Shown here piece after piece: positions 7,114 to 14,990 of a stretch of 16,526 nt of DNA. Within the stretch, counting starts at the first letter, position 1, and every line of letters starts with the position of its first letter. Origin of the DNA: Clostridia bacterium (lineage in GTDB: Bacteria; Bacillota; Clostridia; Christensenellales; Aristaeellaceae); contig CAAGFE010000092.1 of assembly GCA_900769075.1 (NCBI GenBank), forward strand, positions 1 to 16,526. Reading direction: 5' to 3'. The notes under the pieces are model-generated. The model had not been told where the DNA came from. It searched no databases and saw nothing but the letters and a program-made list of their open reading frames with translations. The position numbers and the translations under genes are program-made.

Positions 7114-8181
7114 TTATGCATGGTCTTCGCGGCGAACCGCGTCGGAGAAGTCCGGCGCGCCGGGGGCGTCGGGCATGCTGAGCACCGGTGCGCCCTGCTG
7201 AAGCTGCCGGGCCGAAGCGGTTCCCCCGGGGACATTCAGCGTCGGAACCGGCGTACGAACGGCATCCGCCATGTTCACCTCGTAGTCCAGCGCAACCCCT
7301 TCGGGCTTGTAGTCCGCCTGAACGGGGGCGGGCTGCTGAGCGGGCTTTACGGTGGGCTGGGGCTGGGGCTGAGCCTGTTGGGAGGGCTTCGCGGCGGTAT
7401 GATGCTGAGCCTGCCGGGTGGGCTTCACAGGCGTGGTCGGCCTGACCGTGGGGGCAGCGGCAAGCGGCACTTCCTTGGCAGCGGCATGGGCGCTGTCCCG
7501 CAGGGCGCTGGTTACCTCATCCTCCTGCAGGCCGTCGGACTTGAGCATCCGCTCGAACACGTCGATCTCGATGTCCATGTCCTCCAGGTCGTCCTTGACC
7601 ATCGCGTCCAGCTCGATGGCGAGGGCCTCGTTGAGCTTATCCAGGGTGGACAGCACATCCTCCCGGGTTTCGGCCATGGTCATGTAGGAGGTGCCCTGCT
7701 GCTTGGCGCTGCGGTAGCCCTGGAGCAGTTTCACCGCCGTGGGCAGGTAGTAGCTGTTCATTTTGCGGATGCGGTGGGCCTTGTCCGGATCCTCGATGAT
7801 GTGGCGCAGCACCTTGTCCAGATTTTCGCGGGTTTCGTCAATCCGCCGGGTAAAGACGTATTCATTGATGGCGTCCCGCTCGGCCTTGAATGCGTCGAGC
7901 ATCTCCACGCCCTTTTCCACCACGCCCCGGGCGTATTCATCCTCGATAATGGTCACGTCCAGCGCAGCCTTGGATTTGGCGTGCTTATCCAGATCCTTCA
8001 TGGGGGTGGCCATGGTCTTGACGACCCAGCCTGTCAGCGCGGCCAGCCCGCCGCCGATGATAAAGTGCCCGAGCTTGTGGAACGGGAAGATCAGCGCGTA
8101 GGCCAGCAGCGTCACGCCAAAGGCGATCAGACCGGCCTTCTTGCTGTTGTTCTTTTTCTTCTTGCTGGATTTCTTGGCCAT
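7114..8181 (-). CDS. XpaC-like protein (5-bromo-4-chloroindolyl phosphate hydrolysis family)
   Basis: A 355-residue membrane protein of the XpaC family. The lysine-rich start (MAKKSSKKKKNNSKK) is followed by two closely spaced membrane segments (about 16-34, GLIAFGVTLLAYALIFPF, and 37-57, LGHFIIGGGLAALTGWVV). A helical domain (about 60-230) carries the family pattern (IRKMNSYYLPTAVKLLQGY, then LDKLNEALAIELDAM). The C-terminal third (about 235-320) is Pro/Gln/Ala-rich and looks disordered. Despite its name, enzymatic activity of this family is not established; its constant neighbour is a TelA protein, as here. The ATG at 8181 has AGGAG 10 nt upstream and is the first gene after the extended -10 promoter near 8230. 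Confidence 0.88.
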   Translation of the reverse strand: MAKKSSKKKKNNSKKAGLIAFGVTLLAYALIFPFHKLGHFIIGGGLAALTGWVVKTMATPMKDLDKHAKSKAALDVTIIEDEYARGVVEKGVEMLDAFKAERDAINEYVFTRRIDETRENLDKVLRHIIEDPDKAHRIRKMNSYYLPTAVKLLQGYRSAKQQGTSYMTMAETREDVLSTLDKLNEALAIELDAMVKDDLEDMDIEIDVFERMLKSDGLQEDEVTSALRDSAHAAAKEVPLAAAPTVRPTTPVKPTRQAQHHTAAKPSQQAQPQPQPTVKPAQQPAPVQADYKPEGVALDYEVNMADAVRTPVPTLNVPGGTASARQLQQGAPVLSMPDAPGAPDFSDAVRREDHA

Positions 8182-8225
8182 AAATGGGCGCTCCTTTTTT
8201 GTGGAAGTTCATGTGCCTTCAGCCT

Positions 8226-8234
8226 ATTATATCA
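8226..8234 (-). promoter_or_regulatory. Extended -10 promoter for the xpaC-telA operon
   Basis: On the minus strand TGATATAAT is a perfect extended -10 (TG-N-TATAAT). No good -35 is found 17 nt upstream (TTTTCT), which is common for extended -10 promoters. It would start transcription about 35-40 nt before the xpaC-like ATG at 8181, leaving room for the AGGAG site. The same 180-nt spacer must hold the promoter of the divergent sporulation gene, for which no clear sigma-A or sigma-E pattern was found. Confidence 0.65.
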
Positions 8235-8360
8235 CAATTCATTCACATAGAAAAGAAGAGAATGGTGAGAATTTGATGAAACTTATTAACCGGGCCCAGG
8301 CATGGACTGTTTTTTTGCTGCATATCATCGGGCAGAACAATCAAAACAGGAGGGAATCAT

Positions 8361-9890
8361 ATGGACATGCGTATGCAGCAGCTCACGCTGATCCCGGAAA
8401 CGGCCTGCGGGCTGTGCCGGAGCCAGTTCACCGTGGAAGGGGAGGTGACGCTCCCGGGAAGCCTGCGGGAGACGACCAACGTCCTGTATGCCTCCGCGAT
8501 GGCGGTGGTGGAAAACGCCGAAGCCATGCAGGATCGGCTCTCTGCCGCAGGGCGGGTCGTGTTCTGCGTGATCTATACCCAGGGGGAGAATCACCGGGTG
8601 GATTCCATTGAGGCCACCGCGGATTTCAGCCACCTGTGCGAGATGCCGGGCGCAGTTCCTCGGGCGGAGGTTTATGCCGTGGCCCAGGCGGAGCATGTGG
8701 ACGCATCCGTCCAGAACGGGAGGATGTCCATGCGGGCCATCGTGCGCCTCTGCGCGAAGGCGACCCGGTGCGAGCCGGTGGACGTGCTGACCGGCATCGA
8801 CATCCCCGGCGCGCAGACCCGTACTGCGCAGATGAAGCTCCGGCGAACCGTCGGCAGGGGCAGCGGCGAAACGCTGCTCAGGGAGGAGTTTGATCTTCCG
8901 GCGGATATGGGCATCCGGGATACCCTGGGAGCCTGGGCGAAAGCGACCTTCTTTGACACGGCAGGCGGACAGGGGCGCATCGGACTGTCCGGCGAGGTCA
9001 CCCTGGAGGCGATCCACGCGTCTGATCTGCCCGGCAAGCCGCTGGTTATGACCCGGCATACCGTCCCGGTCAGCCAGTCGGTGGAAATCAGCGGCGAAAA
9101 CGGCGATCTGCTGGACGGGCGCATCACGGTCAAGGATGTGGCGGTGGCCAGCCAGGAAACCGGGAGCGGCGAGAGGACGCTGCGGGCGGAGGTGCTGCTG
9201 GGGCTTTCTGCCTGGGCTGACAGGCAGGAGGAGGTTTCCGTCCTGACGGATGCTTACACCACCTCCGGCGATGATTTGCGCCTGACCGCAACGCCCTTGA
9301 CCGTCCGCACCGGCGATCACCGCATGCACGCGGCGGAATCCGCCAAGGCCACGCTGCTCCTGCCTGAGGACGCCGCGCCCGTGCGCACCATGCTGGCTGC
9401 CTTTGTTACGCCGGTGATGACGGATTTCACCCAGCAGGGCAGCCGCCTGATCACCGAGGGCATGCTGGAAACAACGCTGCTCTACATGTCCGGCGCCAGC
9501 GATGCGCCCATGGCCGTCCAGGTGGAGGCGCCTTTCCGCGCTGCCTTCTCTGCCGCCGCCTCGCCCGATGACATTGTGCTCCTGACCGCCGCCAACGTGG
9601 AAGCCGTGCCCATCACCTCCGATCGGGTGGAGCTGCGCTATGTGCTGAACGCGCAGGTGGAGGGCATGGAAGCCGCCGAAGCGGAGGTCGTGACGGACGC
9701 TGCGCCCATGCCGGCTGCCCCCGTGACCCGCGACATCGTGCTGTACTTCACCCAGCCCGGCGAAACCACTTGGGATATCGCCCGGCGCTACCGCATTCCC
9801 GAAAGCGAGCTGCGCCGGCTGAATCCCGGCCTGAACGGCGAGCCCAAAACCGGACAGGGCGTGGTGATCTGGCGCAGGCAAGTGGGCTGA
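8361..9890 (+). CDS. SPOCS (DUF3794) and LysM domain protein, SipL-like spore coat/cortex protein
   Basis: A 509-residue protein with repeated SPOCS/DUF3794 units and a C-terminal LysM domain, the architecture of clostridial SipL and related spore-envelope proteins. The units are at about 25-135 (EVTLPGSL...VIYTQGENHRVDSIEA), 245-330 and 350-455 (GMLETTLLYMSG, VELRYVLNAQVEGME). The LysM segment (about 463-507) has YFTQPGETTWDIARRYRIPE and LRRLNPGLNGEPKTGQGVVI. In Clostridioides difficile SipL binds the coat ATPase SpoIVA through its LysM region; a similar role is likely but inferred. AGGAGGG lies 6 nt before the ATG. The gene stands alone, divergent from the xpaC operon and before the efflux cluster. 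The upstream spacer contains CATATCAT near 8320, only loosely like a sigma-E -10, with no matching -35. Expect mother-cell expression. Confidence 0.88.
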   Translation: MDMRMQQLTLIPETACGLCRSQFTVEGEVTLPGSLRETTNVLYASAMAVVENAEAMQDRLSAAGRVVFCVIYTQGENHRVDSIEATADFSHLCEMPGAVPRAEVYAVAQAEHVDASVQNGRMSMRAIVRLCAKATRCEPVDVLTGIDIPGAQTRTAQMKLRRTVGRGSGETLLREEFDLPADMGIRDTLGAWAKATFFDTAGGQGRIGLSGEVTLEAIHASDLPGKPLVMTRHTVPVSQSVEISGENGDLLDGRITVKDVAVASQETGSGERTLRAEVLLGLSAWADRQEEVSVLTDAYTTSGDDLRLTATPLTVRTGDHRMHAAESAKATLLLPEDAAPVRTMLAAFVTPVMTDFTQQGSRLITEGMLETTLLYMSGASDAPMAVQVEAPFRAAFSAAASPDDIVLLTAANVEAVPITSDRVELRYVLNAQVEGMEAAEAEVVTDAAPMPAAPVTRDIVLYFTQPGETTWDIARRYRIPESELRRLNPGLNGEPKTGQGVVIWRRQVG

Positions 9891-9933
9891 TGAATAATCC
9901 GGAAGAAAATTTCCCAAAATGGCAGAACCCCCC

Positions 9934-9968
9934 TTGACGCGGGCGCACGGATGGGTATATACTTGACA
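9934..9968 (+). promoter_or_regulatory. Sigma-A-like promoter of the leader/ABC exporter transcript
   Basis: TTGACG (9934-9939) is followed by TATATA at 16 nt (9956-9961) or TATACT at 18 nt (9958-9963), a good vegetative promoter. A second perfect -35, TTGACA (9963-9968), overlaps it but has only a weak -10 (AACATT) 17 nt on. Transcription starting near 9970 would give a leader RNA of about 290 nt before the first ABC start, containing the short ORF and the attenuator hairpin. Confidence 0.6.
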
Positions 9969-10014
9969 GCGTTGTAAATCCCACAAACATTTTTGCAGAA
10001 AGGAGGCCGAATCC

Positions 10015-10086
10015 ATGTTCATGATCAATCTCGCAGCAACCATGACCCTGATGACGGCTCCTTCTGCCTTTGTGCACCTGCGGTGA
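10015..10086 (+). CDS. Putative 23-residue leader peptide upstream of the ABC exporter pair
   Basis: A short ORF with one of the best ribosome binding sites in the window: AAAGGAGG ending 7 nt before the ATG at 10015. The product begins MFMINLAATM, is hydrophobic and Met-rich, and ends TAPSAFVHLR. It has no membrane-protein or toxin features I can identify. The stop codon lies within TGCGGT, which can pair with ACCGCA at 10109-10114, and the ORF is followed by a terminator hairpin at 10132-10169. This ORF, hairpin, exporter order is that of leader peptides controlling antibiotic-inducible genes, for example Bacillus subtilis bmrB before bmrCD, also a heterodimeric ABC exporter. The peptide is unrelated in length (bmrB is longer), so similarity is in layout only. 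Translation has not been shown. Confidence 0.6.
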   Translation: MFMINLAATMTLMTAPSAFVHLR

Positions 10087-10131
10087 ATTGGGTAACGAAT
10101 GCCTGACAACCGCATAGGATGCTTTCTGTGC

Positions 10132-10169
10132 AGCACCGGCCGTCAAAACGATGGCACGGTGCTTTCTTT
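10132..10169 (+). terminator. Intrinsic terminator acting as attenuator before the ABC exporter genes
   Basis: AGCACCGGCCGTC (10132-10144), loop AAAAC, GATGGC (10150-10155), bulged A10156, CGGTGCT (10157-10163), then TTCTTT. This is a 13-bp stem with one G-U pair and one bulge plus a U-tract. It sits about 90 nt before the ABC start and after the leader ORF, with no other gene between, so it should terminate leader transcripts unless prevented. Upstream segments could compete: CGGTG (10081-10085) with CACCG (10134-10138), and GACGGC (10053-10058) with GCCGTC (10139-10144). Confidence 0.75.
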
Positions 10170-10261
10170 ATGCCATGAAGCAATCCGCGTGCCGCCAAAG
10201 GTGGAAGAAGCCGCCCTGACTGACTCAGCCAACCTCCCCGGGATGGGGAAAGGAGATTCCA
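10170..10261 (+). promoter_or_regulatory. Spacer after the attenuator with hairpin near the ABC Shine-Dalgarno
   Basis: Between the attenuator and the first ABC ATG there is no convincing promoter. CCCC (10236-10239) and GGGG (10245-10248) form a small hairpin beside the AAAGGAG site (10249-10255), and CTCC (10234-10237) could pair directly with GGAG (10252-10255). This may tune translation, but the stem is short. Confidence 0.35.
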
Positions 10262-12100
10262 ATGCATCAGAAAAACACCAAGCAGAAACCTCTCTCCGCC
10301 ATGCTTGCCCTGATCGGCGGGAACTGGCGCAGCTACCTGGGCGCGCTGCTGTCCACGGTGCTGATTGTCATCATCGGCTTTATCACCCCGATGGTGCTGG
10401 CGGAAACCATCGACTTTGTGCTGGACACGAAACCGTCCACGCTCCCGGCCTTCCTGCTTGCGCCGGTTGAAAAGCTCGGCGGGCGGGATTTCCTCCGGGC
10501 CAATCTGTGGGTGATGGGCCTGGCGCTCGTCCTGCTCAACGTGGTCAACGGCGTGTTCACCTATGTGAAGGGCCGCCTGTCCGCCGTGGCGAGCGAAAAC
10601 ATTTCCCAAACCCTGCGGGAACGACTCTATGCCCACCTGCAGCGCCTGCCCTTTTCCTACCATGTCAAGGCGGAAACCGGCGACCTCATCCAGCGCTGCA
10701 CCTCCGATGTGGATACCATCCGCCGCTTCCTGTCCGTGCAGGTGATGGAAGTGGTCAACTCCGTGCTGATGATCGTCATCGCCCTGATGATCCTGCTCCA
10801 GCGCAATGTGAAGATCACGCTGATTTCCATGATCCTCGTGCCGCCGCTGTTCGTCTTTGCCACCTGGTTTTTCAGGATGGTGCATCAGGCCTTCAAGGTT
10901 GCGGATGAGGCGGAAGGCGCCATGTCCGCGACGCTGCAGGAGAACCTCTCCGGCGTTCGGGTGGTGCGTGCCTTCGGGCAGCAGCAGCGGGAGGTGGAGA
11001 AGTTCGACGGGAAGAACCTGACGCTGCGTAAGCGCTGGCTGAAGCTGAACCTGCTCGGCGCCATCTACTGGAGCGGCGGCGACGTCATGTCCATGCTCCA
11101 AAGCCTCATCACGCTGGTGGTGTGCATCGTCTATGCCAGCCGGGGAGAGATCACCGTGGGCGAGATGATCATCTTCACCAGCTACATCGGCATGCTGCTC
11201 TGGCCCATCCGTTCCCTGGGCCGCACGCTGAGCGACGCGGGCAAATCCATGGTGGCCATGGGGCGCATTCAGGAGATCCTCCATGCCGAGCCGGAACCCG
11301 ATGAGCCGGATGCCCTCAAGCCCGACCTTCACGGCGACATCGTCTTTGACCATGTGTCCTTCGCCTACCCGGATGACGGCGTGCCCGTCCTCAAGGACGT
11401 ATGCTTCACCATTCCCGCCGGAACCACTGCCGCTGTCCTGGGCGGCACCGGCAGCGGAAAATCCACCATGATGTACCTGCTCCAGCGCCTGTACGAGCCG
11501 ACAGCCGGGCGCATCACCATCGGCGGCGTGGATATCAGCCGGATTGACCGCAGCTACCTGCGCAGCCATGTGGGCCTGATTCTCCAGGAACCCTTCCTCT
11601 ATTCTAAGACCATCTATGAGAATGTGGGCATCGTCGGCGGACGGGATGAAAAGGGCATCCGCCACGCGGCGGAGGTGGCCCGGGCCTCCGGCTTCATTGC
11701 CAAGGCGGACAAGGGCTGGGATACCCTGGTCGGTGAGCGCGGCGTGACCCTTTCCGGCGGACAGAAGCAGCGCATCGCCATCGCCCGCACCCTGCTCAAG
11801 GAGAATCACATCCTCATTTTCGACGATTCCCTCTCTGCGGTGGATACCGAAACCGATGCGCAGATCCGCGCGGCCCTCAAGGGCGAAAAGACGGACGTCA
11901 CCACGCTGATTATCTCCCACCGCGTCACCACCCTGTCCCAGGCGGATATGATCCTCGTCCTGGAGGACGGGCGTATCACCCAGCAGGGCACCCACGAGGA
12001 GCTCTGCCGTCAGGAGGGCCTCTACGCCCGCATCAATACCATCCAGAATACGCTGGAAGAGGAGCTGAACCACGCCATCGCGGCGGAGGGCGTTCAGTGA
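10262..12100 (+). CDS. ABC exporter half-transporter, degenerate-site subunit (BmrC/YheI-like)
   Basis: A 612-residue fused membrane/ATPase exporter subunit. The first about 320 residues are a six-helix type-1 exporter domain (start VLIVIIGFITPMVLAETIDF). The ATPase domain has Walker A GGTGSGKST (394-402), LILQEPFLYS as Q-loop, signature LSGGQKQR (497-504), Walker B ILIFDD (517-522) and the switch IISHRVTT. Position 522, normally the catalytic Glu, is Asp, the hallmark of the inactive-site subunit of heterodimeric exporters such as BmrC or TM287. It therefore pairs with the next gene's product, which keeps the Glu. Such pumps export hydrophobic drugs or peptides; the substrate here is unknown. 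AAAGGAG is 6 nt before the ATG. Expression is probably controlled by the leader ORF and attenuator upstream. Confidence 0.92.
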   Translation: MHQKNTKQKPLSAMLALIGGNWRSYLGALLSTVLIVIIGFITPMVLAETIDFVLDTKPSTLPAFLLAPVEKLGGRDFLRANLWVMGLALVLLNVVNGVFTYVKGRLSAVASENISQTLRERLYAHLQRLPFSYHVKAETGDLIQRCTSDVDTIRRFLSVQVMEVVNSVLMIVIALMILLQRNVKITLISMILVPPLFVFATWFFRMVHQAFKVADEAEGAMSATLQENLSGVRVVRAFGQQQREVEKFDGKNLTLRKRWLKLNLLGAIYWSGGDVMSMLQSLITLVVCIVYASRGEITVGEMIIFTSYIGMLLWPIRSLGRTLSDAGKSMVAMGRIQEILHAEPEPDEPDALKPDLHGDIVFDHVSFAYPDDGVPVLKDVCFTIPAGTTAAVLGGTGSGKSTMMYLLQRLYEPTAGRITIGGVDISRIDRSYLRSHVGLILQEPFLYSKTIYENVGIVGGRDEKGIRHAAEVARASGFIAKADKGWDTLVGERGVTLSGGQKQRIAIARTLLKENHILIFDDSLSAVDTETDAQIRAALKGEKTDVTTLIISHRVTTLSQADMILVLEDGRITQQGTHEELCRQEGLYARINTIQNTLEEELNHAIAAEGVQ

Positions 12101-12127
12101 TTCCCGACCCGAAAGAAGGTGAAATGA

Positions 12128-13978
12128 ATGCAGTCCTTTCAGGAAGAAGATTATACCAAACGGTTTGACCTGTCCCTGTGGAAGAAGATTCTCCGCCTGG
12201 CCAAGCCTTATCACAAAAACCTGCTGATGACCATGGGACTCATGGCGGTCTGCGCCATCATGGACGTGCTGCTGCCCCGCATGACCGGTATCGCCATGGA
12301 TACCTTCATCGCCGGGGAAACCACCGAAGGCCTGGGTGCCTTTGTGGCCGTCTACCTGGGCATGCTGGCGATCCAGTGCGCGGCGATCTTCGGCTTTCAG
12401 CTCCAGAGCGGGCGCGTCGAAACCGGCACCTGCTATACCATCCGCCAGCAGGGCTTCCGCAAGCTCCAGGAGCTGCCCTTCTCCTACTATGACCGCATGC
12501 CCGTGGGCTACCTGATGTCCCGCTTGACCAATGATACCCAGCGCCTGGGCGATACCATCGGCTGGTCGGTGCTGGACCTGTGCTGGGGCGCGGTGTTCCT
12601 GGTGTGCTGCACCATCCAGATGCTGGTGCTCAATTGGCAGCTCACGCTGGTGATTCTGCTGGTGCTGCCGCCCCTGGCTGTGATCTCCTGGAAGTTCCAG
12701 AAGGGCATCCTGGAATCCTACCGTCAGGTGCGAAAGCGCAATTCCCAGATCACCGCCGGCTTCAATGAGGGCATCAACGGCGCAAAGACCACCAAAACCC
12801 TCGTGCGCGAGGAGCAGAACATCCAGGAGTTCAACGCCGTTTCCGCGGATTTGAAGAAGGCTTCCATCCGCGCGGCGACGCTGTCCGCCCTGTTCCTGCC
12901 CATCGTGGTGTCCATCGGTTCCCTCGGCACGGCCTACGCCCTGTGGCAGGGCGGCTATGCCATCGTGAACGGGGTGGAGGTCATGGGCGCGGTGATGACC
13001 ATCGGCACGCTGCAGGTGTTTGTCAACTACACCGTCAGCTTCTTCCAGCCGGTGCGCGATATCGCCCGTATCTTCGCGGAGATGCAGTCCGCTCAGGCTG
13101 CGGCGGAGCGCGTGGTGTCCCTGCTGGAAACCGAGCCGGATATCGTCGATTCCCCCGAGGTGGAGACCGTCTTTGGCGACAACTTCCACCCGAAGAAGGA
13201 GAACTGGCCCGCCCTCGTCGGCGACATCGACTTTGAGGATGTCACCTTCCGTTACAAGGACGGCGAGCAGGTGCTCTCCCACTTCAACCTCCATGTGAAC
13301 CATGGACAAACCATCGCCCTGGTGGGCGAAACCGGCAGCGGCAAGTCCACCATCGTCAACCTCATCTGCCGCTTCTATGAGCCCACCGAGGGCCGCATTC
13401 TCATCGACGGCGCGGATTACCGCACCCGCAGCCAGCTGTGGCTCCAGTCCAATTTGGGTTATGTGCTGCAATCGCCCCATCTGTTCTCCGGTACGGTGGC
13501 GGACAACATCCGCTACGGGCGTCCGGACGCCAGCATGGAAGAGGTGGAGCGTGCGGCCCGCCTGGTCGGCGCGGAACCCTTCATCCTCGCCATGAAGGAC
13601 GGCTATGCGTCCAACGTGGGGGAGGGCGGCAACCGCCTCTCCACCGGGCAGAAGCAGCTGATCTCCTTCGCCCGGGCCATCCTGACCAATCCGGCCATCT
13701 TCGTGCTGGACGAGGCCACCTCCTCTGTGGATACCGAAACCGAGCAGCTCATCCAGACCGCCATCCAGACCGTGCTCAGCGGGCGGACGAGCTTCATCAT
13801 CGCCCACCGCCTGTCCACCATCCGCTCGGCGGACCGCATCCTGGTCATCCAGAACGGTCAGATCATCGAGGACGGTACCCATCGCCAGCTGATCGCCAAG
13901 CAGGGTTATTACTACCAGCTCTACACGAACCAGTTCCAGGAGGAACAGGGGCTTGAAATCCTCGACGGAAAGGCGTAA
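12128..13978 (+). CDS. ABC exporter half-transporter, catalytic-site subunit (BmrD/YheH-like)
   Basis: A 616-residue partner of the preceding exporter. Residues 1-340 are the membrane domain (MTMGLMAVCAIMDVLLPRMT; later helices IQMLVLNWQLTLVILLVLPP). The ATPase domain has Walker A GETGSGKST (400-408), YVLQSPHLFSG as Q-loop, signature LSTGQKQL (504-511) and Walker B IFVLDEAT with catalytic Glu529. FIIAHRLSTI contains the switch histidine. The signature LSTGQ departs from LSGGQ and would face the Asp-containing site of the partner, so the two changes together form one degenerate and one canonical ATP site, as known for BmrCD and TM287/288. The start is 27 nt after the first ABC stop with GAAGGTGA ahead; cotranscription is clear. 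The GNAT gene follows after 2 nt. Confidence 0.92.
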   Translation: MQSFQEEDYTKRFDLSLWKKILRLAKPYHKNLLMTMGLMAVCAIMDVLLPRMTGIAMDTFIAGETTEGLGAFVAVYLGMLAIQCAAIFGFQLQSGRVETGTCYTIRQQGFRKLQELPFSYYDRMPVGYLMSRLTNDTQRLGDTIGWSVLDLCWGAVFLVCCTIQMLVLNWQLTLVILLVLPPLAVISWKFQKGILESYRQVRKRNSQITAGFNEGINGAKTTKTLVREEQNIQEFNAVSADLKKASIRAATLSALFLPIVVSIGSLGTAYALWQGGYAIVNGVEVMGAVMTIGTLQVFVNYTVSFFQPVRDIARIFAEMQSAQAAAERVVSLLETEPDIVDSPEVETVFGDNFHPKKENWPALVGDIDFEDVTFRYKDGEQVLSHFNLHVNHGQTIALVGETGSGKSTIVNLICRFYEPTEGRILIDGADYRTRSQLWLQSNLGYVLQSPHLFSGTVADNIRYGRPDASMEEVERAARLVGAEPFILAMKDGYASNVGEGGNRLSTGQKQLISFARAILTNPAIFVLDEATSSVDTETEQLIQTAIQTVLSGRTSFIIAHRLSTIRSADRILVIQNGQIIEDGTHRQLIAKQGYYYQLYTNQFQEEQGLEILDGKA

Positions 13979-13980
13979 TC

Positions 13981-14973
13981 ATGAAGATCATCGACTATTT
14001 TCAATCGGAGAACCAGGCCCACTGGCTTGAGCGGATCGCCGTGTACGAATGGAGCGCGGCCCGCTTCCTGGCTGAGCTGCTGACAAAGGGCACGTTCCAT
14101 GAAGCCGTTGGCAAGGGCACGCTGTTCCTGCTGATCGACGGCGACCAGCTGGTGTCCTTCGTGACCCTGGCCGAGCGCGACTGCGTGGATGCCCCCGACC
14201 TCACCCCGTGGATCGGCTTTGTCCACACCGCCCCCGAATACCGTGGGCACCGCCATGTCGGCAAGCTGCTGGACCATGCCTGCGCCGTTGCCCGTCAGCA
14301 CGGCGCAGCGCGGGTCTGCCTCTGCACCGATCATGTGGGCCTGTACGAGAAGTACGGCTTCTCCTACCTGGAAAACCGGGTGAGCATCTACGGGGAGGAC
14401 AGCCGCATCTACGTCCGGGATACGGACGCGCAGGTGAATATTCGCCTCCTTCGGGCCGAGGATACCGCTGGCGGCATGATGGATGCCTTCATCCGCCGTC
14501 AGGTGGTGACGGAATGCTGGCGCTGCGTGGACGGTGAATGGCGCTTGCTGCCCATCTCCTTTATCGACGACTGGGACGATGACCGCCCCTATGAACAGAC
14601 CAAGACCGCGGAGCTCATCGACACCGTAGGCCGGGGTACTCCGGTGGTCGGTGCGTTCGCCTGGGGCAGGCTGATCGGCTTTGCCATGCTGGGCGAGCGC
14701 CTGGGCAGCCGGGGGCAGTACATCGACCTCAGCAGCTTCCATGTGTCCGCACCCTGGCGGGGGCGGGGCATCGGGCGGCGGCTCTTTGCTGCGGCCTGCG
14801 ATGCCGCCCGTTCCCTGGGCGCGGAGAAGCTGTACATCTCCGCCCATTCCTGCAAGGAATCCCAGGCCGCTTACCGGGCGCTGGGATGCGTGAACGCCGT
14901 TGAAATTGACGCCGCTCATGCGATGGAAGAACCCTGCGACGTGCAGATGGAATTTGATCTGCGCGTAGAATGA
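13981..14973 (+). CDS. Tandem GNAT-family N-acetyltransferase
   Basis: A 330-residue protein containing two GNAT folds. The N-terminal one (about 1-145) has TPWIGFVHTAPEYRGHRHVG, with acetyl-CoA-binding RGHRHVG at 88-94, then LYEKYGFSYLE. The C-terminal one (about 152-327) has DLSSFHVSAPWRGRGIGRRL (259-268 being WRGRGIGRRL) and SCKESQAAYRALGC. GNAT enzymes transfer acetyl from acetyl-CoA to amines, including antibiotics, proteins and small metabolites. Each half resembles a separate stand-alone clostridial GNAT type, so this is probably a fusion. The ATG is 2 nt after the ABC stop with GGAAAGG 7 nt upstream, showing translational linkage to the exporter. Given the efflux neighbours, acetylation of a toxic compound is the likely role, but substrate and activity are inferred. 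The N-terminal half keeps a weaker acetyl-CoA motif and may be structural. Confidence 0.85.
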   Translation: MKIIDYFQSENQAHWLERIAVYEWSAARFLAELLTKGTFHEAVGKGTLFLLIDGDQLVSFVTLAERDCVDAPDLTPWIGFVHTAPEYRGHRHVGKLLDHACAVARQHGAARVCLCTDHVGLYEKYGFSYLENRVSIYGEDSRIYVRDTDAQVNIRLLRAEDTAGGMMDAFIRRQVVTECWRCVDGEWRLLPISFIDDWDDDRPYEQTKTAELIDTVGRGTPVVGAFAWGRLIGFAMLGERLGSRGQYIDLSSFHVSAPWRGRGIGRRLFAAACDAARSLGAEKLYISAHSCKESQAAYRALGCVNAVEIDAAHAMEEPCDVQMEFDLRVE

Positions 14974-14990
14974 TGAGGGGAGGGACATGC

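Noticed and set aside
8325..10136. Minus-strand open frame (603 codons) opposite the SPOCS-LysM gene
   Set aside because: Crosses the leader ORF and promoter region of the ABC operon and lacks any domain pattern; the plus-strand gene has RBS, SPOCS and LysM features.
10025..13882. Very long minus-strand open frame (1285 codons) opposite both ABC genes
   Set aside because: The plus strand carries complete ABC exporter motifs in order. The antisense frame is His/Gly/Asp-rich with no recognisable domain, as expected from the complement of GC-rich genes.
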